Origin: Vanilla planifolia
Lineage: Eukaryota; Streptophyta; Magnoliopsida; Asparagales; Orchidaceae
Direction of reading: 5' to 3'
Assembly (NCBI GenBank): GCA_023846275.1
Contig: CM043868.1
Span: 13,301,755-13,365,754, forward strand
Length of the DNA stretch: 64,000 bases
Shown piece by piece: positions 1 to 13,050 of this stretch. Position 1 is the first letter of the stretch; every line of letters begins with the position of its first letter. A program made the translations under genes and the position numbers. A model generated the notes under the pieces. That model was not told where the DNA came from. It searched no databases and saw nothing but the letters and a program-made list of their open reading frames with translations.

Positions 1-216
1 ATAACATATGCCTATCATTTTTGGTCATTTTCTGTCATATCATACAAAAGAGTGGTTTTATTGTGTTCTCATTGTTCGAATCTTTAACTCACTGATAATA
101 TTCCATTAAGCAGTTCTTTACTTTTATCTAATTTCTAGCTCATGAGATATGCTTAGTTCATGAATAACTTAATGCATCATGGATTTCTTATCAAAATCTG
201 CATTGGTAAATATCAG

Positions 217-1470
217 ATAAGAGCTCTTGGGGCAGAGGGCATGATAACACAGATGCTTCATCATCTAGAAATGGCAGAGAGCATGTTATTAGACATCGAG
301 GCATATGAAATGACTAATTTGTACAATATAGTACTACATGCTCTGTTAGAAGATGGAGATGTAAGTATTCTTTGTGCTGGCTGTTTTTTGAATATAATCT
401 ATTTTGTTGGTAAGTTGTCCTAAATCTAAATTTTCCATCATTATTCTGTAGGTCTTATCAGCTGTTCTACACTTCAAAAGAATGAAATCACTTGGATTCC
501 TAGCTGATGCTGCCACATATGCTATCATGATAGAATGTTGTAGTTTAATTACGAATTCCAGATCAGCACTTGCTTGGACATCGTTGATGCTTCGTGATGG
601 TTACTTCGCAGGGTTATTTGCTTACACTGCACTTATGAAGGTACTTCATGGAGTCGTTTTCAGCTCATAAAATAGTAATTAGTTCTGTACTTTGTCTAAA
701 TTATTTTCTCCCTTGAAATTTGACTTGGTGTGTTTCAAAGTCATTTTTTTGACCTTTTTTTTTATTAATTGGTATCTTCCCTTAGGTGTTGTTAGCAAAT
801 GATGACCTTGATGGGGCATTGGATCTTTTGAGCAAAGCAAGCTCTGATTCAATACAACTGGATGTTCACCTGTTCAATGTAATCCTCGAGCATGCATGCT
901 CAAAGATCTGCTCCAACAAAGATGACAAGAATTCCACAAAGGTAATCCTCATACATATCTAAATCAAGACTATACAATGATACATGTAAGAAACTTAGGT
1001 ATCAACTGAAGTTTTATTATGTGTCTTGGTTAAAACAGCAACTAGTCAATGTGATGGAGCTTATTATTGGCCAAATGCATCAAGACAACATAGAACCTGA
1101 TCCTTCAACGTGCACCTACATGTTCTTGGCCTATTTGGAACTTGGTTTTGAGAGCACGGCTGTGGAAGCTCTGAGGGTGATGAGCCTGCGCATGATATCA
1201 CAGGACGAAGATGATCTCCAAGAGAGAAGGGCTTCTTTTGCAGATCTTGTATTTAGTGAAGATCCAGATGTTGAATCCAAAATTGTTTCCATTTTCAAAG
1301 GCTCTAATGAGTATCTTGCTGTTGCTTTGTTGAACCTAAGATGGTGCACATTCATCAATGGTTACCCTTTGTCTTGGTCAACAGAAGAAAGCTTATGGGC
1401 ACGAAGGATTTCTTCTTCATACTCCATGAGGAACGAGCATGGTTTTCATTGTTCCCCTTCTAACCTTTGA
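217..1470 (+). CDS. Pentatricopeptide repeat (PPR) protein, 3' part (four exons)
   Basis: This is the C-terminal part of a P-type PPR protein, a family that usually binds organellar RNA. I place exons at 217-360, 452-640, 786-941 and 1039-1470. All junctions are GT..AG and in phase 0, giving about 306 residues ending at TGA 1468-1470. The joined protein shows helical-hairpin repeats about 35 residues long: 'LYNIVLHALLEDGD', 'TYAIMIECC', 'FAYTALMKVLLANDDLDGAL', 'LFNVILEHACSK' and 'STCTYMFLAYLELGF'. The C-terminal tail has no E or DYW editing domain. The first exon shown starts after a TATCAG acceptor, and earlier exons lie left of the window, so targeting cannot be judged. It is convergent with the meiotic gene that ends at 11344. 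The exact orthologue is not recognised with confidence; an At1g76280-like protein is a weak guess. Confidence 0.85.
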
Positions 1471-2095
1471 TTATTATTACCTTGCTGCATATTTGATTCA
1501 TTAGTGAGCCCAAAGAAGACAGGCAGATGTCTGTTTAGAAGAGTATCATTAGCTTGAAGCAAAATTCATTTGTCTAGTTTATATTTTTTTGCCCCCTTTG
1601 TTCATTAGTTTGAAGGATGGCTTTGACACTAATCCAAGTATGTTTACAAATGTAACTAGAAACCTAAATTTAGGCAATCCACTGACCAATAAAGCACTGA
1701 TATATTAAACTGCTTCAAATCAATGATTTCTACAGATTGTAGTGCATGTGAACAATGTAAGCATTTGATTCACTGGAGTACTCCAAATGATTGATTTCTA
1801 TAGATTGCAAAGGAAATTTATAGCTCTGAAGTGAAATGATCTGGTTTGAAGTTTCAGTTGAGCCAGTTACAGCAACACTCCATGTTACTTCCCCAGGTCC
1901 CATGATTCATTTTGGATAGGCAAAATGATGTTAAAGCTGTATTTGATTCCATTAATGTTTGATAGCTATACCTTCCGCATGAGACTTATTGCTTTTTTGT
2001 TCTTTTTTTTTTAATTCCATTTAATGTTTGATTGTAAGAGGTTTAGCATGCATTTTTCTGCTTTTTGGTTCTTTTTCAGGTGTCAAGGTTCAACA
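1471..2095. other. 3' flank of the PPR gene
   Basis: This AT-rich stretch holds the 3' untranslated region and downstream DNA of the PPR gene. I see no further coding exon or clear repeat. Confidence 0.5.
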
Positions 2096-2099
2096 TTGA

Positions 2100-2740
2100 T
2101 ACATTTGATAGGTCTTATATGCATGTTTTAAGGGAGGGTGAATTGGACTATCTTAAATATTTCAACATTTTTGCAGTAGGTTTAACAGATCACATAGTTT
2201 GTTTATAAAGATTTAAAGCAATGTTAGCATGCAAGAAAATAGAAAATAAAAATGTAATAATGTAAATGTATCTATGATTTTTAGGTGGTTTAGTCATTAC
2301 TTCTTGGCTCATGTCTATTTTCATGCTTCCTTGCTTGAGCTCAATATCATGTCAATCCTTCTTTCAATTAATGAGTTGGTAGAGAAGTTTTTATAATTGT
2401 CTTTCTTAGGTAAACATAAACCCCTCATTTCTTCTTCACAAGACTTTTTAAGCTGAGTATATCTTCACACAAAACCTAGATTTGCGTAACTTGAAGTAGT
2501 TCTCTACCACATGAAGCCTTAGAGTAAGGCCTCTTTTGCTCACAAATCAAGTCAATGAGATTGCAGTGGTTCAACAAAAATTAAAACAATACAACCCAAT
2601 CTTTTGTTTTGAGAAATAAATAGAGATTAACCTTATAGATTAAAGGTCTTGTAATGAAAGCACAATTTTAGAGATCAGCTTTGTCAAACTTTGAGTGGCA
2701 ATTGCAAGATTTTTCATGTGTTTTCTAAATGCTAGGGTGG
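2100..2740 (+). repeat. Ty1/copia LTR-like remnant
   Basis: The segment begins with 'GGGAGGGTGAATTGGAC' and continues about 150 bases later with 'AGGTGGTTTAGTCATTACTT'. The same pair of blocks (GAGGGGGGTGAATTG, then AGGTGGTTCGACTC) is seen near 59440-59560. A shorter match (AGAGGTGTTGAATTG) is near 58350. This pair of motifs is familiar from LTRs of SIRE/Maximus-type copia elements in plants. No coding part of that element is seen beside it, so it is a fragment or solo LTR. Confidence 0.45.
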
Positions 2741-3299
2741 TGTATTTATAGTTGTTTTTTGGTTCATGCTAGGTGTTGTTAGCATATTTTCAGCTGTATT
2801 GATAAATTATATTCTCATATCAATGTTCAATAATAATTGAAAAGATCTTCACAATATAATCATTTTCTTATGATTTTCATTTTTTTTTCATAAGAAATAA
2901 GAAACACATATACTGAGCTATCAATAATTGGAATTACTTACATGTTGAAAGGCATATAATCATTATTAGGCTTATTGAAGTATAAAAATAGAAATTCAGA
3001 TAACTCATTGAAGTATAACATATAAAGTTTTCATTTTGTTTGGACAACCAAGTTGGGTTAAATCATATGTTTTGAATAAACTTGAACTCAAAACCAACTA
3101 TTGGAGATAAGAAAAAAAAATTCAACAAATAATGTGCCTTACCTTCATGCTTTAACTCTTGACATTTGGATTTTAGCTCAACATTCTTGTATGACAAATC
3201 ATCTCTTCCCACTCTACTGTCTAATGGATGCCTTATCCATTGACTTGGATTCATTCTAAGAGAATCACAAAGAGATCTATAAATATATCATACCAATAT

Positions 3300-3600
3300 C
3301 AAACTTAGTTTTTGTAGATGATCTCATCATTGTTGGTAGGCTAGATAGTTTCTCATCTTACTCTTCATGCTATGTTGCATTCTATACTGTTCAGGGTATG
3401 CTACACCTCATATTGTTCGTGTTATGGGACAACGGTTCCAAGCTTACTTTGGCTTGCATCCAACAAAGTTCACAATGTTTGAGATACTCTCAAGGGATTC
3501 TTAGTGAAAAAGCTCCCTATCACATACCATGGAGGACCTATCTCTTCTCATTGAACTTGATAGAAAAATTAAGTAGAAGTAACATGATTTTAGGACCAAG
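3300..3600 (+). mobile_element. LINE (L1-type) reverse transcriptase remnant
   Basis: Two short pieces in different frames resemble the plant L1 reverse transcriptase. 'FVDDLIIVGR' near 3311-3340 matches the catalytic FADD box with one change. 'KGFLVKKLPITYHGGPISSH' near 3493-3552 matches the 'GF..GxLPVxYLGVPL' block that follows it in LINEs. Frameshifts and stops separate them, and no endonuclease domain or poly(A) tail was identified. It is a dead 5'-truncated fragment. Confidence 0.55.
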
Positions 3601-3649
3601 AGAGGTCTTTGATACCATTAAAAACCATGTATGCTCAAATTGAGTTATG

Positions 3650-5300
3650 TTAAAGCAATATGTTCTAACTAAAAACCATTAAAAAGTTTGATGTTTTAAT
3701 CAAATTAATTAATGAACAATTGAAGATACCATCATTTGGACATTTTTCATTTTCTTAACAATGCCAAAGTTATCCCAAACTAAATTGAGATAAAGATAAT
3801 GGTTGCATTATTTGTCACCAATAAAAATAAAACTTATCAAACCAACATGACAAATCTTTTATAAAACTATATTGTTGCTAAGAGTATCCTTTAGAAGTGG
3901 CATGCTTTACTTCATGAATAATATGACAAGTATTCAAATTTTGTTACACCAATCCCTAATTATAGTGATAAGTGAGCAAGGGTTGTCATGTTATCATGAG
4001 TAGATGCAACAAAATAAGGTAATCCAAGACACTACATTTAGAATAAGAACTTAGAGTATTTATTTTAATTAGAAAATTGATAAGTTTGTTGATATCACTA
4101 CTCATAAGAAAATACATATTGCATATTCAAGAAAATAAATGAGTTGGTGAAAAGTATAAAAATGATTCTTTAAAATATAAGCATTGATAATCTTATAAAA
4201 ATTAAAATAGAACTCAATATGGTAGACTTCTATATCAAAGTTTGAAAGATATAAATGATATTATAATTTTAGTAGTAAAAGAAGTTATAAATATTATTCA
4301 TATTTATGCCCCTTAAATAGGATTGGATGCCATTATAAATAAAAATTAGGATTGATTTGGAGGCATTAATGCATGATAACCCATCAATGTGACATGATAA
4401 AAATTGAGGCATTATTGAAGTTCTCCAGGCCACCACACATAACATTATGCCATTAGAGGGCCATTAGCATTTTGGTTATTATTTTCTACATTGTACAATT
4501 AATTATTAGATGTATAATTACAATGGGTCACACAATGGGTCATACTTTATGTTGCATTGCATGGCAATGCTTAGAACTAGATGAACAAGCATTTGTAAGA
4601 ACTAAGAAAAGATGTGTTTTTGGTATTATATTAGATGTATTATGTCAATTTTAGGTCATTCCAACCATAATTGGCATTATTAGTCTTCTATGTGCATAGG
4701 TTTTATTTGGATTGCCACAAGATGTCCCCAAATTATTTCTAGCAATTTTGGAAGTTTGATAAAGTCTAATTGCTCATGTTAATTTCCAAACTACCATAGT
4801 AGTTAGCCAAAATTTAGGCATGAGTTTTCTTAATTTTTTGGATCTTCTCATTTATAAGCCATATGTTTTTTGCTCTTATGATGATTATAAGCTTCCTTAT
4901 CTCTATTCTATAATTATTTTGCTAACTCAATAGAAATATGTTTCTATTATATTCAAATGAATCCACAATTTATATGATGTGATGGGAGGGAAAAACCCTC
5001 ACAAACAATCCAAAAGAATCAAATGCTAACCCATGTGAGCTTACACAAACCAATTCACATGAATCAAAATTATCAACTCAAAAAGGTCTACATATAACTA
5101 CCACAATGATCAAAAGCATCAACCTAGAAGAGATTATGCAAGCTGATCCACATTGATCAACAAAATCCAAACGAACACTGTCCACAAATATTAAGAAACT
5201 AAGAAATAGAAGAAAATAGTTAAGCTCAAATATAGAATTCTATAACCAAAGAAAAAAAATCTAAGACACACTAATACATTATAAATTATTTAGAATGATG
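3650..5300. other. AT-rich intergenic DNA
   Basis: I see no gene here. Small local repeats occur, such as 'ATGGGTCAcAcAATGGGTCAtAC' near 4524, but no recognisable coding domain. Confidence 0.5.
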
Positions 5301-5309
5301 TGACAAATT

Positions 5310-6572
5310 AGTAAGTTGATGTTTTACTTCAATGGTCATGAAAGGAAAAACTTGAAGCCTCTTCTAACTCTATGAACCACTTAAAAATTAAGATAAGTTT
5401 GGCTTCTAAAAGTTAGTTAAATTAGTTGATTTTTGGAAGTTCATTTTGAATTTTTTTTAAAATTCTATTGACAATAGATATTAACGTATATCAACAAATC
5501 AAATACAAAACTTTTTTTATTAGATTTCAAAAATTAAAAAAACATGTTCCAAAAAATCCCAAATTTTAAATGTGAATGTCATAAGTTATCAATGGAGCAA
5601 AGAGTTGTTAAAAGGATATTGTCCCACAAAACTTGCTTGATGTAAAATAGAAAAGTAACAACTAGCGGGGTCATTGAAATTAAGTTTTCAAGTTTGTCAC
5701 ATATCAAACTAAATTTCAGTCTCCTTTAGTCCACCCTTTTCTTTCCTATACATGCATACAAATGAGCGGGACAAACAAATTCAACCAAATGAACTCTAAA
5801 ACATGGCATAAACATTGCGTGAAACAAAAGTAAAAAAAATAATCGATCTTTATTTCTATGACACAATAGTAAATGCTTGTTTCAAAAAAGATTCAAAACT
5901 GATAATTTGTAATTAGTAATACCAATGTTTGTAAGAACAAACGTCCATAAACAACTAACCATCATGGTTTGCATAGCATTAAATCAAAAGTTTAAGAAGA
6001 TGTAGAATACATGGGAATACGATGCCATGCATTTTTCTTATTAATTTGAAGCATATGATACAATTACTCCCATTGGAATCCATGTTTTTAGTAATTTCTA
6101 GCAACATAATATCTTTTCAAAATATGCTTACTTTCAATAACTTGGAAGAGGTTGCAAGTTTCTCTTCATTAACCAAACATGAAGAAAAGGATATGTCACT
6201 TTTTGAAAAAAAAATGCATCTTAACCAATGTTGTTTTACAAATTAAGTCAGTTTTAACAGTTCCTTATGATATCCATTTTTGAAACTCTATTTATGATGT
6301 TCACTAAATATAATTTTAATGATTCACTGCTCCTTAATAGAGAATAAAGTTTTATACATTTAAGATGCCCAAATTCGTTAAATAAACCCTAATGAAAATA
6401 TCCTTGATTAGTACTGTACCAATCTGCTGTAACCAAAGAAGATGCATCAAAACAATGATATTTGATCAATTTGGTTTGTTTTGAAAATACCAAATCAGTT
6501 TTAGATAAAAATTTAATTGTTTTCTTCTTTTTTTTTTTTGTTTAGTTTATTACAATCCAGAAAAGTGAACAA

Positions 6573-6604
<32 letters not shown>

Positions 6605-8300
6605 GCAGAGTTATTATGTAATTTGGAGTACGGTTCATTTGTTCTATTTTTGATTTAGTACAATCCATTTTCAAGGTTCATCTTTCTAATTTGATCTATT
6701 GACTAAAATTCAAATGAGAAGTTCCTTTTTTTTTTATTCCATTCAATGTCTCAGCATTTGATTTGATTTGACATTCAAACTTGTTTAATTAAAAACCAAC
6801 CAATTTAAACAAAATAATTATTGAACTGACAAAATTCATGCCATTATTTCATAGATATTCAATATCATATAGACAATCCTAATGCAAACTTATTAAATTT
6901 ATCTTTAATGTTGAGTCGGTAACAAAATGCAAAGATCGACTCGTCCAATTCATCTTATTTGCATGCATCTTAATTGCAATATTCAGATCACTTCATATCA
7001 TTTTAAAACATAAGTTTAAAAAAAAAAAAAAGGAAATGTGTAAATCTTCAATTTTTATGTCATCAAAATGTCATTTATAATATACATAATTAAACTTAAA
7101 TTCTACATATTTAATTTTAAATCTCTAATACAAATCCCTTGAACTCTATTATATAACATCACACAAAACTTTTCTTTGCACCATTTGCCCTTTCACAAAT
7201 TAGAATATTACAAGCAAAAAATGTACAACATTATATTTTTTTATCTTGAATTTAACTGTTTAAAATGTTCATAATTAATACAAAAGATAAGGGTCCAAAG
7301 TGAATACTTGATTAAGCTTAATTATAACAAGAGAATCATTAATAAATTCTCTTAGGGTCCATTTGTATGGATTTAATTCAAAATGATATTTCAAAAAATC
7401 TATATTATATTGTTTGGTTTATTGCATTCATTTTAGCAAATTAAAATATATTATTTGGTTTCTTGAATTTGAAATTTAGTCTTTTAAAAATATAATGATA
7501 TTTTGGCAACTCACAGGTTCCATTTGTTTGTTAAATTGAGGACCACCACTGGATGCCAAAAGTTGAACAATTGCTAGAAGTTTTTTTGCAAACAATGGTA
7601 ATGTTGGTGACATCAAACAACAATTATTTGATATTAAAGGTCTAACAATTGTGATGCCCCTTATTTTTTCCAAAGAAAATGAAATCCTTCATTTTGAATA
7701 CTCTTAGTTATTATGAATTTCATGTGAATTTTGTAAATTCATCTATTCAAATGAAAGAATTTCATTAATTTAATAATTTTGTTAAACATGATTTATAAAT
7801 TTGGAACCAAATGACTCATAAGCATTACATATGTCAACTTTCTATTGAACATGTCTTTAATCCCTTATATATGTATGTATATATTCATATATATATATAT
7901 ATATATCAATATTAATTAATCTTTTTCTAAGGTTATCCAAAATTCTCATTTTGTGATCATCACATGTACATTTTAAAAAAGGGATGATTTCAAATAAGTT
8001 TCTCTTGTTTGTTTGATTATATAAATGGATATCTTGATTTCAATACAAGTAGATAGTTCATATATTTTTGCAAATATAACAATTATATTCTTAATCATTT
8101 TTTCACCTAAACTATTTCTCTTTAGCTTCCACATGTGCACATAGTCATTTGCACAATTGACTACTAGGACAATCATACTCATGGACATTTGTTTACAATT
8201 TAAAAAATTGATTAGTGTGAATTTAAGGTTTGACTTCAAATGTTGAGACTTTGATATTTTTTTTCTTTTTTCTCAAATTTTAAACAATTATTATTGTGTT
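5310..8300. repeat. Diverged direct duplication, copy A
   Basis: This block is collinear with 10480-13050. Shared landmarks include 'AAAAGTTAGTTAAATTAGTTGA' (5408) against 10559, 'ATATCAAACTAAATTT' (5701) against 10822, 'AAATATCCTTGATTAG' (6397) against 11870, 'GAGGACCACCACTGG' (7538) against 12374, and 'GATTTCAAATAAGTTTCTC' (7986) against 12808. Divergence is substantial with many indels, so the duplication is old. Copy A lacks a block of about 370 bases that in copy B contains the last PAIR1 exon; the break falls near 6240-6246. No open reading frame of note is present. Confidence 0.8.
6576..6604 (+). repeat. Poly(A) tract, 29 bases
   Basis: An uninterrupted run of 29 A lies inside duplication copy A. 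Copy B lacks it at the matching place, so it arose after the duplication. Confidence 0.95.
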
Positions 8301-10480
8301 TGTAAAATATGTATTTTTATATAAACAAGATTTTAGAAAAAAAAATTGTTGCAATCCAAATTGAGCTTCATTAGTTGATGTCAAAACTGACCAGATGTCT
8401 TTACTTTAGTAACAACCTACATATGTCTAAATTGGTGGTCCCATAGCTCAATTACACTAACCTCAAGTACTATAATTTGAATGTTAGTCATTGCTTGAAG
8501 TTAAATTCATGCTAAAAGATCGATTTTGGGTCAAGCATTGAATCCCTTGATATCCATATTGTCCTCTAAGTGAAATAGTGTTTCTTGCTTGTGAACAAGG
8601 TGTTTAATTTTTTGCATGTAATTGTAATCATAAGGATGTGAGAACTCAAACTTATAAATCACAAATGTTCAAAAAGCAAAGAAAAGAATATATATGCAAT
8701 TTAACTTAGTAAATTCAAAGACAATTCACACAAGAATTCATGATGCAATATAATAGTTTACTTAATACATTTATGAAATGAAAATCTACCATGGATGGCA
8801 AAGTATCTGATTTCATCATCTCCATTATCATCCTGAAGCTAAGTGGTCAAATTACATTCAGAACAATAGATCAATTGTATTTTCTCCCATTCTAATATCA
8901 GGCGGATCATATATGAAGACCATCCTCATGATCTTGTTTAATGTGGATTGTAACTGTGATCTGAGCTATTTTTCAACGGTTTCACAAACTTGTTGAATCT
9001 TCTCTTAGGGTTGGCCTAACAGTATGTTTAGCTGAAACCTTAGGGGAGAACTGGGATTGGTCATCTTTTATCTTTAGAAGGATTTACCTCCATTATAGAA
9101 AAACCTGGGTTTTCCATAGAAACATTTGCTCATGGCCTCGTCAAAATATATTGTTTCAGAAGTGCTGCAGTAAATGAATCTGTAATTGTATAATTTGGCT
9201 TAACAGAGATCAAAGACTATAAAACTATGGTCAAATTTCTAAGCATTCTGCATTTAGTTAATGGTAGGCCTGCAATGTTCTCTAAGGAAAAAGGAGAAGT
9301 TAGAAGAATTGAAGTTGTTTATGATTAAAGAACTCTCATTGATGGAGATTAGATCAATGTTCCTTGTTTTTCTCTTGTTCCTTGAGAAATAATAGCTACA
9401 TTGGATATCGATTAGGGGTTCTATGTTGAGCCTAATATATCTTTAAATGAACATCTATTTATACAAAAACTTCAACTTATGACTAAAAGTCATCTTGTTT
9501 AACATCGCTCAACTTTTATTGTGTGGTTAATGTAAATATAAATATCACCTATACTCAACAATTTTCTTCGATTATCCACATTTTATATTGTCCACTCCTT
9601 AGCTTTGAAAGCTTGTGACAATCCAAGTTGATTGTCATGTTTAGGGAGGTTCATGTAATTCTTCAAGTATTTCATAAGGCATGTGGATTATATATTATTT
9701 TCATGCTAAAGTAAAGATTAATCAAACATAGTTTAAGTGACTCTACAAGTTTTTTTAATATCATTAAGAATTATGCACATTTACAAATATTCAATTGTCT
9801 TAATCATGATAGATTTTGATGACCCATGATAGCAACAAATTATATAAATCACTTGATTTTAATCATCTGCTGGTGACAAATACTTGTACTGCCTGACTCT
9901 ATGTTCTTCCTTCTATGATGGGCATGAATCAGCACTTTAATAATTGAAGAACCAACTCTAAATTTTCCATCCACTTTTATTAAGCAGAAGGCACACAAAA
10001 ACTTAAAAAGAAATAGAGAATAAATAAGCATCCAGGCTTACCTGTAGGTCCTAGCATATGGAGCTCATGGCTAAAATCTCGATGCTCTCTCGAAACAAAT
10101 TGATGGATATTATCCCCTCTTCAATAGACAACTTGATTGTAGCACATTACCCCCCTTGATCATCCACATCTAATCAAAACAAATTTTATTTAAAACAACG
10201 ATCTTATATATCCAAGATCTCTCTTTTTCTTAAGAAAATTCATCCTTATATCCCTTCAACTAAGAACTTGTTAGGAGGCACATCTTGGGGTTTGGTGATC
10301 AATGGCAATCGACAATAGGGTTTGATGATATGGATAGAGTGTGGTGGTGATCAATAGTGATAGGTAGCAACAGTTGGTGGAAATGGCCTTCAACTAGACG
10401 TCGATGGTCACAAGTGGAGGCAACGATAATCAACAATGATCAACGACAATAATAGGTGGCAACCCAGTGGTTAACAAGTG
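8301..10480. other. Spacer between the two duplication copies
   Basis: No gene is supported. The stretch near 8790-9330 is slightly richer in GC and may be degraded coding or transposon sequence, but no motif could be assigned. The stretch near 10300-10500 is low-complexity (GATCAACGACAAT-like), as often seen in LTRs or untranslated retroelement DNA. Confidence 0.4.
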
Positions 10481-13050
10481 TTCGACAGCCACAAGTTGAT
10501 AAGTTAGTAACGAAAAACTAAGCATTACAACTTTAAAGAACTAGAAGTTCGACTCTTAAAAGTTAGTCAAATTAGTCGACCTTTGGAAGTCTTCATTTTG
10601 AAACTTCTAACTAACATTAAATGTTAATAGATAATTAGACTTCAAAAATAAATAAGAAAATGACAAACATGCAAAAACAACATTTAAATGTGACTGATGA
10701 ATTATGAATAGAGTAAAGAGTTGTTAAAGTAAATAATCCAACTTCGAAGACTTGCAAAATATAAAATTGAGAAGGATCGACTGACAATGTCTTTAGCATT
10801 GGGCTTTTAAGTTTTAGTAACATATCAAACTAAATTTTGGTCGCCAATAGTCTACCCTTTTCCTTACATATCTATGATTGAGTAGGACAAACTTCAACCA
10901 ATTGAACTATAAAAAACGAAATAAACATGGCATGATACAAAGGTAACAAATGTAATCGGTAATTATTCTTATAAAACAACACCAATGCTTGATCTTAAAA
11001 AGACTCAAAACTAATAATTTGTCTATGGCAATAGCAACGTTTGTAGCAATAAAGGCACAAAACGGCTAACCATCAATGTATCCTATTTGTGCAATATTAA
11101 ATCAAAAAAATCCAAGAAGATGCAAAATACATGGCGATATCATGACATGCATTTTTCTTATTAAATCAAAGCATACAATACAATTACTCCTATATCAATC
11201 CATGCTCTTACTAAATTCAAGAAGAGGCTTGTTCAAAGCATCTTACCTTTAATAGCTTGGAAGAGATAGCATATTTTTCCTCAAGAAAATGTGGAACAAG
11301 GATGAATCACTCTCCAACAAAATGCATCAGAACCAATACTGCTTTACATGATACATATGTAATTACTTTGCCTTCGCTTTCTCTTCCTTGCCTTTTGTAG
11401 AATTCGCAAAGTCTCTTCCTTAGCTTCATTGTCCAATTGGTTTTCCTTACCTGCTATTACAATCAGAGTTATAACTGATAAAAGTAAAAGGGAGGTTATC
11501 ATATAAGATGGAACCTTCAAAAAACAGTTCAAACTTAGCAAGCAAGAAATGGACAGGAAATATATAAGCCATTATTTTGGAAAAAATTGTTAAGATATTT
11601 TAGATATCAAGGAATATAAACATCAAGACCTAAACCCATTATGATGGTTAGGTTGAATGAATTTTTTGATAGTATTGCACTTTCTTATTTGAGCTCACTA
11701 TTAAACTATAAGCATATTGAGTCAATTTTAATAGTTTCTTGTGTTATCTATTTTTGAACTTTTATTGTGCTCACTAAAAAGAATTTCAACAATTCACCTC
11801 CCTTTAATAAAGTATAAAGTGTTATTCATTTAAAATGCCTAAATTATTGAAACAAACTCTACAAAGCATATCCTTGATTAGTGTTATACTAATCTTCTCT
11901 AAAACACCAAACAAGATGAATGGAAAAGAAAATATAAGATCAATTTGGCTTGGTTTAAAAATAAATCAATTTTCAATAGAAATTTTATTCTCTTCTTTTG
12001 TTTGGCTTATTATAATCCAAAAAATCTAATAAAACAAAGAAATCAGCTATCATGTAAATTAGGACTATGGTTCATTTTTCTACTTTCGACTTATTACAAT
12101 CCATAGTCAAGCTTTAACTTTCTAATTGTAATAAGAGAATCATTAATAACTTCTCTTAGGTCCATTTGTATTAGTGTAATTCAAAATTCACATGACTATC
12201 GAATTCATAAATTAAAAATGATCTTTTAGAAAATCTATATTATATACTTTGGTTGTTCACATTCATTTTGTAAATCCAAAACTATAGTTTGATTTCTTGA
12301 ATTTGAAATTTAATCTTTTAAAAATCATAATGATATTTTGACAACTCAAACACTACCACTGGTTGTTAGATTGAGGACCACCATTGGTCGCCAAAACCAG
12401 AACAATTATCAAAAGCTTGCTGCAAACAGTGGTTCAATGGAGGTTGTCAGTGACATCAAACAACAATTTATGATAGTAAAGATCTAAAGCTTGTGATGCC
12501 CCTTAATTTTTCCAAAGAAAATCAAATCCTTCATTTAGAATACTCATAGCTATTTTGAATTTCATGTAAATTTTGCAAATCCAACCATTCAAACGAAGGA
12601 ATTTCATTAATTCACCATTTTGGTAACATGATTTCAAAATTCACGAAATCAAATGACCTCGAAACATACACATGTCAATTCTTTATTGGAAATGTCTTTA
12701 ATCAATTATAAACACACACATGTACACATATCAATGTTAATTATTTTTTTTTCCAATATCATCTGAAATTCTATAGGGATAATCATAAGCCCATTCTAAA
12801 TAAGGTTGATTTCAAATAAATTTCCTATGTTTATTTGATTTTATAAATAAGTTTCTCGAGTTTCAACAATTTTCATATTGTTACTATTATTTAGCAAATA
12901 TAACTACATTCTTAGTCATTTTTTTCACACAAATATCTCTCCATATAAGGGCCTAATTAAATAATTTATATAGCTAGTTTTTGAGAGAGTTTAGAAAGAT
13001 AACAATGATTATAAATCAAATTATTGTATTTATAAAACTACAAAATATGT
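10480..13050. repeat. Diverged direct duplication, copy B
   Basis: This is the collinear partner of 5310-8300. It carries about 370 extra bases (about 11350-11717) that include the terminal exon of the PAIR1 homologue. Sequence left of that insert corresponds to the PAIR1 3' flank, and sequence right of it to the last PAIR1 intron. The simplest reading is a segmental duplication of the 3' end of PAIR1, followed by loss of the exon from copy A. Confidence 0.8.

Noticed and set aside
5310..13050. A single large LTR element with 2.6-3.0-kb LTRs (LARD type)
   Set aside because: No primer site follows copy A, no polypurine tract precedes copy B, no TG..CA ends were found, and copy B contains a host gene exon. 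Segmental duplication explains it better.
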